Source: Asparagopsis taxiformis (Eukaryota > Rhodophyta > Florideophyceae > Bonnemaisoniales > Bonnemaisoniaceae). Taken from it: a DNA stretch of 64,000 nt. The position numbers were made by a program, and so were the translations under genes. Shown one piece after another: positions 54,355 to 62,574 of this stretch (positions are counted from its first letter, which is position 1; each line of letters begins with the position of its first letter). Location of the stretch: assembly GCA_030407315.1 (NCBI GenBank), contig JALQPE010001846.1, positions 1 through 64,000 of the forward strand, written 5' to 3'. The notes below the pieces were generated by a model. It was not told the DNA's origin. It saw only the letters and a list, made by a program, of their open reading frames with translations, and searched no databases.

Positions 54355-55967
54355 TTATTCTTCTGGAGCGTCGAGCTGGCAGGGGTTTCTTGATGGATTT
54401 TTTTGGGCCATTAGGATGTCTTTGTGTTCTGCGGAGAGGAACTTCGTTTCTGGATTTGGAAGTGCGGGAGCGGTTGTGCGAAAAGCTCGGGCAGCTTGTG
54501 CATGGTTTGGCTTGTTGCGGTGTGGTTTTTGATGGCGTTGGCTGGGGATAGACGGACGACGGTTGGTGGTTACAGCATAGAGATTGTTTTCTGTGCGTTT
54601 CGCGCGGAGAATTACATCTCGTCTACGAGGGGGTCGGGATTGTTTTTTGATGTAGGCAAAGTTCTTTTGGAAGAGAACGTCGTGGTGTTTAGTGATTTGG
54701 CTGACTGACAGGAGATTGTGTTCTAGCTCTGGAACGACAACTGCGGTATGTGGGGGAATCTTGTTGTTGTGAGCGGCGGGTATTGTGACAAGGTCTCGGT
54801 GAGTGATAGCTTCTGGTCTTCCATCGGCGGTGATAGTGGATGAGTGAGTCACGGACATTCCTGGTGGGGCGTGCTTGAGGTGTGTGGGGTTAGCGGCAGA
54901 ATCCAGGAGGTAGGTTGTGTCGGAGTGTTGACTTACATCGCCATCGGAATGCACGGGTGTATCGGGTGGGAATGCAGGCATGGTGGGTGTGTCATGGGAA
55001 ATGACGGATAGATTGTCGATTGCGTTTTTGGCGGAGGGATGGCGCGTGGTGGTGTTTGAGCGAGAGGGTTGTGAGTGACGTTGGCGCATTCTACACGCAG
55101 ATGTGGTGTGGGTGTGAGTGCCGTGAAATGTGCACCAAGGACCAAAATATCCGGGTGGTGACGGGATGTTGGTCGTAGGGTGGAACCTGTGGGGGCGGTT
55201 GATGTGGTATGGACGGGAGCCGGGGACGTGGGAAGTTTGGTGGAATGGGCGTCTGGTAAATCGAGCGCGCTGATTGGTAGTTGGTCTTGGAATACCAAGG
55301 TGGCCGGGGGGAGTGGACCGTTTGGTGATGTCATCATGACGTACCATCATAGCGACAACCTGGTCGAATGAGAGGGGGTGGCCTGGATGGATGTCCTGGT
55401 GGGAGGAGATTGTGTGTAGAAGGTTGGTCCACTCTGGGTGAGATTCGAGGCCTTCAATGATGAAGCAAAGTGTGGTGTGTTCGTCTTCAATCTCTGGATA
55501 GCGAGCTTTTATCATACGGGTTCGGACGTCTTGATGTTTTTTGATGTATTCGGTCACATTGTAGGACGGATCCCAAGTGATTTTTCGAGCTAGCCTGCGG
55601 AGGTGTTCATGAGTATCTTGTGGGTCTGGTGTAGTCGCTTTGTGTTTGATCTTCGCATAGAGGAGGTGCATAGGGCCTTTAAGCTCGGTCTCTGTGAAAT
55701 TTTTGAGAATTTCAGGGGAGAGTGTAGTGATCACAAGGAGTTGTGCTTGTGTGTGATGTGTGAGGTGAGTTTCGAAGGACGGATGTTGGTCAGCGACAGG
55801 GATGGGGTGAATAGGTAGTAGAGTACGTTCTGTGTGCGGGCAAAGTGTTCGACACTGATGCTCCATGGGATGTAATCGGTGGATGTGAGTGTCGGTATTT
55901 CGAGTTGGTGTTGGATCGCCAGTGGAGGTGTGGGTTGTTGTTCTGTGGGGTGGGGTTGATCTGTCAT
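54355..55967 (-). pseudogene. Gag and protease of copia element 4
   Basis: Start ATG at 55965-55967 (MTDQPHPTEQQPT). The frame shifts near 55850 into the 503-residue ORF 54355-55866. That ORF holds the capsid-like part (LLYAKIKHKATTPD, YNVTEYIKKHQDVRTRMIKA), the knuckle PWCTFHGTHTHTTSAC and the protease YLLDSAANPTHL. The protease has DSAA where the usual motif is DSGA. It stops at 54355, and the HHCC block of integrase continues in another frame. Confidence 0.82.
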
Positions 55968-56149
55968 TTCGGGAGGGGTGTGATGTGGCTTGTGCGTTTC
56001 CGGGATTGGTTGGTCAAGTGGTGTGGGCGGGATTGGTCTTCGCCAGAGTGTTGTAGCGGGATTGATTGTCGCTCTTCGCTGTAGTGGCGGGAAAGTGGTC
56101 GCCGGATTGAGTGGGCGGGTGGGTAACTTGAGGCGTAGTGGTTAGCTTG

Positions 56150-56163
56150 CTGCGCGCATAACC
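56150..56163 (-). other. Primer binding site of copia element 4
   Basis: GGTTATGCGCGCAG on the minus strand, directly after the 5' LTR. It is the same half-tRNA(iMet)-type site as in element 1 with one difference. Confidence 0.72.
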
Positions 56164-56276
56164 TGTTGGAGATCAATGTATCTCGTGTGTCGTTTTATTG
56201 TTTGGTGTCCGCTGGCGGCGAGTATTTATACTGTGATGAGGATACTGTAAGAAGGTGTAAGTAGAGTTATTCGTCA
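56164..56276 (-). repeat. 5' LTR of copia element 4
   Basis: 113 bp. The minus strand has TATAAATA (56223-56230) and AATAAA (56194-56199). It ends 495 bp upstream of the intact NLR-like gene and points away from it. TSD GTGCA follows at 56277-56281. Confidence 0.93.
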
Positions 56277-56281
56277 GTGCA

Positions 56282-56771
56282 CTTGCATCATTACCCCGCC
56301 TGTCAGAGATGAACAAGTGTCTGTCCTGAGGGATACCTCTGGAGGGACAACAATGAAAGAACTGACACATGTTAGATATGTTCTTTCCTGCACTCATGCC
56401 CACCTGTTGTAGAGCAACAAGTGTTCCTCGTCACATCAACTCTCGTTGTTACCACAACTCGCAGTCTCACAAACAAAACGCTCGTCGAGAGGCCAACTCC
56501 ATCGCGCGCTAACATTCCGCCGTTCATTCCTTTCATACCCCACACTTGATACACTCAACCAATCTGCAGCCAACTCCAATCCAGCCCGCTTCCGCAACGC
56601 TTGCAGCTTCCAGTGCGTGCAATCCCCCTACCAACCACAGGTAATCCTAACCTCTGCTCAAGTCTCCCAAATCTCTCAATATTCTCCTACCCACAACGAA
56701 TTCCTTGCACCGCGATAATCACTTCCAGATATCACCAGTCCAACTGATTCTTTCCGATATTCACTCACACA
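56282..56771. promoter_or_regulatory. Upstream region of the intact NLR-like gene
   Basis: 490 bp between the copia LTR and the start codon, C/A-rich near the gene. It should hold the core promoter and leader, but I see no clear TATA box. The start context is CACAATGG. Confidence 0.45.
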
Positions 56772-59700
56772 ATGGGATCGTGCTTTTCCGCCCCTCACAA
56801 CCAAACTCCCCAAACAGCTGAACAGCCCTCCAACAACCCATCCACCAGCCAATCCCAGAACCTGTTCCTCAACCAATCCAACGTCACTCCACCCAATCAG
56901 CTCAGAAGCCCAACGTGTTCCACGTCCCCCAGAAACCTCGCCGCCGTCCTCGACTTTTCCGAACAATCCCTCACTCCAGAGAGTAGAGCCAAACAGGAAC
57001 TACTCTCGCACACACCTAGATGCAACACCGTCGCCCTCGTCGGCATGGGCGGCGCTGGAAAGACAACCGTTCTCAAGGAAATCGGGCACGACAGAGACAT
57101 CTGGGCGAGATACCCCGACGGAATATGGTTCATTTCGCTCGGTCAGGACGCAGACGTTTCGAAATTCATGACCGAGCTAGAAGAATTTGTTCGAGCAGCC
57201 TGTCCGGAATTTGTGCAAGAGTTTTTGCGCATGTCCACCTCTGAAAAACCACCAACTGTGCTGGTCGAAAAACTACTCAATCAGCTCGAGCACAAGAACA
57301 TTCTGCTCATCTTCGACGATGTATGGGATGTTTCCAAGAAGCTGTTTCAACTGCTCGTTACCATTTGCGCTGCAGTTCGTGGCCTTCCCTCAGCGTCTCT
57401 CAAGATACTCACTTCAACAAGGGAGGATGTTGTGGGGCGCAAGCCGCTTCATGATGTGCAAATCAGTGTGATTCCAGATGCTTCAGATACTCAAACAGCA
57501 AAGCAAATTCTGTACTACTACGCCGATGCAAGCCTATCCGAACTGCAGAGCCTCCCCACCAGAAACAGGGAGGCCGTGGAAAACATTGTCAGGACCTGTG
57601 CCGGTCTCCCACTAGCTCTCACTGTTGCAGGTACTTCCGTTCTCCGTGAGAAAAAACAACTTGCCTGCGGCTCCAAAGACACAGCATGGATTCGGTACTG
57701 GCACGCACTGCAGCGAAACGTGCAACAACTCGGCGAGACCCATAGTTTGGAACACTTGGGTTTGTACGCCTCCTTGCAATCGAGTTTGAACGCAGTAGAG
57801 AAGAAATGGAATGTCGAAACGGTTTGCCTCACAAAACTGTTCCAATCTCTCAGTGTGTTCCAGAAGCAATCGGCCATACCGCTAACCACACTCCAGCGTC
57901 TGTGGGGCCTATCTCAGAAGGATACCAAGCACAGTATGGATCTGCTGATCGAAAGTAACATTGCATCTGCAGCCATTGTTGGTGAGAGCAAGACTGCCGC
58001 ATTGACCGTCCATGACTTGGTTCATGACTTTGCAATGCATTTGACTGAAGGAGATGAGGTGCAAATGTACCACACCAGCCTTGTGGACCAGTTCTACTCG
58101 ACATCTGAATCGTCCACATCCACTACCAAATGGCAGAAATTGTCAGAGGAGGCGTACATGAGTGAGAATATCGTGTACCACATGCTCGGCGCCGGACGAG
58201 TCACAGATGCATTGCGCCTTCTCACCGACTATTCCTGGATACAATGTGTAAACAAGGATGAGAAACGGGTGCCGTTCCGCAAGATCATGTCCGACCTAGC
58301 AATGCTGCGCAACTACATTGAGAGAAATGAGAGTGGCGACAACCGAGGCACATTCATGGAAGACATCGAGACTCTAATAGAGACTATGCACAAGTGTATA
58401 GTCCCGTTCTGCATGAAGAATCACAGAGAGTGTTCGTTCCAACTTTTTGGGCGGCTTGCTTCACTGCGAAGCGACTCGAGTGTCATCCGACGAGTGATGT
58501 GGGGTATTGAGAAGCACAGTGCTCGGCCGTGGGTTCGTGCTGATGCAGGGGTGTTGAACAGTGTAGATAGTGAGCTGAAACGATTCCTCGCAACGCAAGT
58601 TAAGATCGTCCGCATGGAAAAAGGTGTAGAAGAGGATGAATTGGTGATTGGTGGCCGTGGAGGGGAAGTTCGCGTCATTGGATGCAATGACGGCGATGAG
58701 CGATATACTCTAGAAGAACACAAAAGTCCAGTGCTGGGGATCTGCATTGACAGGAGACGCGGTGAGATCTATTCATGTTCATTTGGTGGAATTGTGAACG
58801 TGTGGAAGAAATCGCACCATCGATCGTTCAAGGTCAAGCTGAAGAAGAATGAATTATTGCAGAGTGCCGTTCTGTTGCCGACTCGTAGGGTACTCGCTGT
58901 TGGGTCGACAAGTGGCAACGTGCGATTCGTAGACGCGAAAAGTGGACGCGTGTTGAAGTGTGTTAGCGCGCACAGCGACGGTATATGGTCGTTGGCTGTT
59001 GGGATGAGCGAGAACATCTTGGTGTCCGGGTCACGGGATCATACACTTCGAGTTTGGGACGTGGACACGTGGACACCTAATGGAGAAACGCTCACAGGAC
59101 ACGCAGACAAAGTCAACTGTGTTGTGCTGAGTGCCGACGAACGTACCATCGCGTCGGGATCTGACGACGATAGTGTACGATTGTGGAGTGTACAAGATCG
59201 GCGACAAGTTTGTGAACCGCTGATTGGGCACAATTTGGGAGTTGGTTCAGTTGTGTTCAGCAGAGATGCAAATTTGTTGTACTCTGCAGGGCAATTTGAG
59301 ATCATTGTGTGGGACGTGAGAAGTTTCTCAACTGGTGTCTCTATAATACACCGATTCTTCGACTCTCGAATATATGCTCCATGGTCGATTGTACTAAGCA
59401 AAGATGAATCATTGTTGTTTGTTGGCGATATGAACGATGGAAACGTGTTTGTGTGGGACACGACGCGTGTGGGAGATGCCAACTCGCGTAGCACCAAAGA
59501 TCCGTTCGTCAGTGACGTCGAAGCGTTTGGGATATCGTGTGATGACTCATTCATGGCTGTGTTTAAGCGGGAATCAAGAGTGATTGAGGTGAGAAGAGTT
59601 GAAGATGTCACCGAAGGGAAAGGGAATGTGATCTACAAATTCAGACCGGATCGCTACGTTCATCGAGTTGCAGTGTGTAGTGGTGGAGAATTGATTGCGT

Positions 59701-60932
59701 ATTGTGGATTCTCAGAGTTGGTTGTATTCATTGTCGATATTTCAAGTGGTGAGACGGTGCACACATTTTCGGATTTAGAAGACTGGGCGGAAACGCTCGA
59801 AGATCGCATGGCTATGTACATACCACCAATAATGTACCGTTTATATTTCAATGTAGAAGGGACTGTTCTCAGTGCTGAGGCTTTCGCTCAACCTGAATTT
59901 GATGAAGAAAGAGTGAAGAAATCGATTTCATGGAATGTCAACCCATCCACCATGCGAGACCAAAGTTTGGTAGAAAATGAACAGGAATCGACAAATACCT
60001 TCAGAAACAGCCATTCGCACCTTTTCTGCAATCTACAGGAGAAATCCATTCTGTATTCAGGTGTCATTCAGATGAAGCACAACAACAGCACCATCACTGT
60101 TGCTACATTAGATCACACACCCTGGGAGGTGAGTTACTCCCCTGCAGCACATCGCTTCTGGGCGTCAAAATATGATGGAGGGTTACAGTATGTACAACTG
60201 GTGGCAGAGGACACCAAGCTAGAAGAATGGGATGAACCGCAACTACCCGCTCTCGCCAATACCACTAGTAATGGCACACAACGACAAACTTCCGACAGCA
60301 ACAGCAGCACGCAAAAGAAGAAGGGCAAGGTGTTCATTAGTCACGCCGGCCCGGACAAGGGCACCATTGGGCAAGTGGTTTATGACAAGCTGGTCGAGCT
60401 GGGATTCGAAGTGTTCTTCGACAGAGAGGAATTGCAACCTGGACAGAACGCACCGAAGAAGATGGATGAGGAGATGGAGTCTGCTTCGATTGCTGTCGTA
60501 ATATTGTCACCTGAATTTCCAGCGCGAAAATGGACCATGCGAGAGTTGTTATGCTTCCTGAGACGGTTTGCAGAGTATGGGGAACGTGGTGTGATAATCA
60601 TCCCCGTATTCTACCGTCTTAGCCTTGCTGAATGCGGAGATATGGAGAGGGTGCTGAAGTCTGTGGGCGAGACAGGAAGGAATGTATTTGAAGAAGAGGG
60701 ATATTGGATTCGACAGGTGAAAGAGGGTGGGTCTATGCAGGATGTGGCGAAGGCCCTAAAAAAGTTGAAAGATATCACTGGTATTGAGAACAAGAATGGT
60801 GCCACAAACGGGAAGGGAGAAGAGGAGAGAGAGAAACGGATGGAAATCATTATGCGAATCGTAGCAGCAGTTGTAGGTGCTCAGAAGCGAATAGACGACG
60901 GGAGTGCTGCAGGACCCAGCAACAAGCAATGA
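56772..60932 (+). CDS. NB-ARC-WD40-TIR receptor-like protein (NLR-like)
   Basis: A 1386-residue intronless protein. The N-terminus MGSCFSAP fits N-myristoylation (Gly2, Ser6) with a palmitoylatable Cys4. The NB-ARC has a P-loop at 91-99 (GMGGAGKTT), Walker B ILLIFDDVWD near 177-186, KILTSTRED near 211, GLPLAL near 278, and an MHD-like VHDLVHDFAMHL near 413. WD40-type repeats span about 640-960 (SGSRDHTLRVWDVDTW, SGSDDDSVRLWSVQD). A C-terminal TIR domain begins near 1185 (KVFISHAGPDKG), with FFDREELQPG and KWTMREL, whose Glu1258 aligns with the catalytic Glu of TIR NADases. Inferred role: a nucleotide-switched, WD40-sensing immune or stress receptor with a TIR effector, probably membrane-tethered. 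No stop or frameshift is visible. Confidence 0.93.
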   Translation: MGSCFSAPHNQTPQTAEQPSNNPSTSQSQNLFLNQSNVTPPNQLRSPTCSTSPRNLAAVLDFSEQSLTPESRAKQELLSHTPRCNTVALVGMGGAGKTTVLKEIGHDRDIWARYPDGIWFISLGQDADVSKFMTELEEFVRAACPEFVQEFLRMSTSEKPPTVLVEKLLNQLEHKNILLIFDDVWDVSKKLFQLLVTICAAVRGLPSASLKILTSTREDVVGRKPLHDVQISVIPDASDTQTAKQILYYYADASLSELQSLPTRNREAVENIVRTCAGLPLALTVAGTSVLREKKQLACGSKDTAWIRYWHALQRNVQQLGETHSLEHLGLYASLQSSLNAVEKKWNVETVCLTKLFQSLSVFQKQSAIPLTTLQRLWGLSQKDTKHSMDLLIESNIASAAIVGESKTAALTVHDLVHDFAMHLTEGDEVQMYHTSLVDQFYSTSESSTSTTKWQKLSEEAYMSENIVYHMLGAGRVTDALRLLTDYSWIQCVNKDEKRVPFRKIMSDLAMLRNYIERNESGDNRGTFMEDIETLIETMHKCIVPFCMKNHRECSFQLFGRLASLRSDSSVIRRVMWGIEKHSARPWVRADAGVLNSVDSELKRFLATQVKIVRMEKGVEEDELVIGGRGGEVRVIGCNDGDERYTLEEHKSPVLGICIDRRRGEIYSCSFGGIVNVWKKSHHRSFKVKLKKNELLQSAVLLPTRRVLAVGSTSGNVRFVDAKSGRVLKCVSAHSDGIWSLAVGMSENILVSGSRDHTLRVWDVDTWTPNGETLTGHADKVNCVVLSADERTIASGSDDDSVRLWSVQDRRQVCEPLIGHNLGVGSVVFSRDANLLYSAGQFEIIVWDVRSFSTGVSIIHRFFDSRIYAPWSIVLSKDESLLFVGDMNDGNVFVWDTTRVGDANSRSTKDPFVSDVEAFGISCDDSFMAVFKRESRVIEVRRVEDVTEGKGNVIYKFRPDRYVHRVAVCSGGELIAYCGFSELVVFIVDISSGETVHTFSDLEDWAETLEDRMAMYIPPIMYRLYFNVEGTVLSAEAFAQPEFDEERVKKSISWNVNPSTMRDQSLVENEQESTNTFRNSHSHLFCNLQEKSILYSGVIQMKHNNSTITVATLDHTPWEVSYSPAAHRFWASKYDGGLQYVQLVAEDTKLEEWDEPQLPALANTTSNGTQRQTSDSNSSTQKKKGKVFISHAGPDKGTIGQVVYDKLVELGFEVFFDREELQPGQNAPKKMDEEMESASIAVVILSPEFPARKWTMRELLCFLRRFAEYGERGVIIIPVFYRLSLAECGDMERVLKSVGETGRNVFEEEGYWIRQVKEGGSMQDVAKALKKLKDITGIENKNGATNGKGEEEREKRMEIIMRIVAAVVGAQKRIDDGSAAGPSNKQ

Positions 60933-62380
60933 ATTAAATTAAATCGCTATTTGGATGGAAGAACAGGGTGGCCCTGGAGAGTGTTCAGAATTCCACGACT
61001 GGCGTTGTAGGTGCTAGAGTGTCAAGGGATGGCCGTCGTCCAGAGTGCGATTTCGGCGCTAGCTAAAGTGGCCGAGGATATGAACTGGACAGGACGCGCA
61101 ACTAAACTCAGGCTACGGTTGGGCAATTGCCGGCTGGCAACGGGTCTGGTGTGCTGTCCACCGAAGTATCAAGGCTTCAAGTTGCTTGTAGTGGGCAAGC
61201 TAGCCCGTGTATGTTGCCCTGCTATCGTCTATTTACTGCTGAGGTTTACGGAAAAATTTGTTAGACTATAAAGAATGTTGTGCCTGCGCAGACACTAGAG
61301 TAGGCATGTCGCCTGGTTATATGCATATCCCAACAAAATTACATCTGCTTGAGTGCCTATGCATGCCACAACGGACGTTGAAACCAATTTGGCAAATGGA
61401 GATATAGAAATCATCGCGTTGAAATGCATACATCCCATGAATTCAGGTCCACGCTACGCGTAAATATGTGATGCTGCGCTACTGTCGATCTTACAGATTT
61501 AGAACAACGCTGTCGAGGTAGTGTAGTTGCAGGGTTGACATCATTTCGGCTAAACTTGTTGACGATATCAACTTGGCCAATGCACATGTCTCACCTCGCA
61601 CATGTGCGATGAAATCCGCAATGGTAGCTCCGCTGATATGCACCTGGTTGTTTGCAGAGTGGCTGTGACAATGGCGAGTTATGTGCTGGGCGGAATCGGA
61701 AAGCAAGAGGGAAGTGGGAAACATAGTGAAAAAGCACACTGCACGGAAGGAGAGCTGAGGTGGGAAAGGAACGCCGCAACTATATTCCGCGCGCGAAAAA
61801 CCGCAGAAAAAATGCCTCCAATCGATCGAGATCAGCCGCCTGGCGTCCGCATGGAAAACCGAAAATCCGGCTCGCCAAGCAGCGACTACGGGGATCTGCG
61901 ATCAGAAACGTGTTCGGAAGCGAGGAGCGGAGAGCAGAGCTAATGCGTCGCCATCTGCGCGGTCACGAAACGGGTGCAATGATCAGTTTGTTGAGAAGAC
62001 GAGTGGGTACTCAGCGTAGCCATTTGAGGGTTTCCGGAAGAGTGGCTCGCTCGCGCACATTGATGTTGACATCTCCTCTACAATTCGAACCGATGCCGGC
62101 CGGATGGACTATGGAACAGGAGTTGGCGTAGTGGCGGAATGAGTGGTTCCACGCTTGAACAAAATTAAATACGGTGTAGAGCATTCAGACTGATGATGTC
62201 ATGTGATCACTAGAGTAAATCGCATTCATCATTCGGCCGCCATCGTATTCACCGTCAACTTGGTCCACTGCATCGCCACCAAACGAACAGCCGATGCGCA
62301 TCCGTTTTCGGTAATCCGGGCAGTGCTTTCCAGTTTTGCGCCAAGATGCGTGAACCAGTCCATCAACGCCCCGCGTAGCG
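60933..62380. other. Intergenic between the NLR-like gene and copia element 5
   Basis: About 1.45 kb. The only candidate gene is a basic ORF at 61760-62131. No repeats or RNA genes seen. Confidence 0.5.
61760..62131 (+). CDS. Hypothetical basic protein, weak candidate
   Basis: A 123-codon Arg-rich ORF (MGKERRNYIPRAKNRRKN at the start, RHLRGHETGAMISLLRRRVG in the middle). I recognise no family, and overlapping ORFs exist, so coding status is doubtful. Confidence 0.2.
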   Translation: MGKERRNYIPRAKNRRKNASNRSRSAAWRPHGKPKIRLAKQRLRGSAIRNVFGSEERRAELMRRHLRGHETGAMISLLRRRVGTQRSHLRVSGRVARSRTLMLTSPLQFEPMPAGWTMEQELA

Positions 62381-62504
62381 TGACGATCTTGAGGTAGTCT
62401 CGTAATCGGATACCATTTACTTCATCGTCGGCGAGATCGCTTGACGCTACCTTAAATACTGAGTCTACTGTAATGCATTATTGTACTGGTATGATCTTCC
62501 GACA
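62381..62504 (-). repeat. Probable 3' LTR of copia element 5
   Basis: On the minus strand it starts TGTCGGAAGATCATACC and would end near ...GATCGTCA, about 124 bp. It contains TATTTAAG. The outer boundary is inferred from TG...CA and from the size of the element 1 LTR, because the partner LTR is outside the window. Confidence 0.6.
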
Positions 62505-62544
62505 AGATGCGGAGGCTTTTGGAGATACGACACGTTGTACGGAT

Positions 62545-62557
62545 TGATCTTCCGACA
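62545..62557 (-). repeat. LTR-start copy upstream of the 3' LTR (element 5)
   Basis: TGTCGGAAGATCA on the minus strand, 53 nt before the LTR start, preceded by GCGGCGAC as in element 4. Confidence 0.78.
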
Positions 62558-62574
62558 GTCGCCGCGTGGCGTGT

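Larger units (their letters stand above)
39640..56276 (-). mobile_element. Copia element 4, carrying an 11.9-kb insertion
   Basis: A minus-strand copia element with 113-bp LTRs at 39640-39752 and 56164-56276 and a perfect TSD (GTGCA). Without the insertion at 39912-51832 it is about 4.7 kb. Pol has one nonsense change and the gag-pol frames are shifted. The insertion splits the RNase H near its end. Confidence 0.95.

Noticed and set aside
54300..54360. Programmed frameshift between Gag-protease and Pol of copia element 4
   Set aside because: No obvious slippery site, and other elements have their frame changes at different places, so accumulated mutation is more likely.
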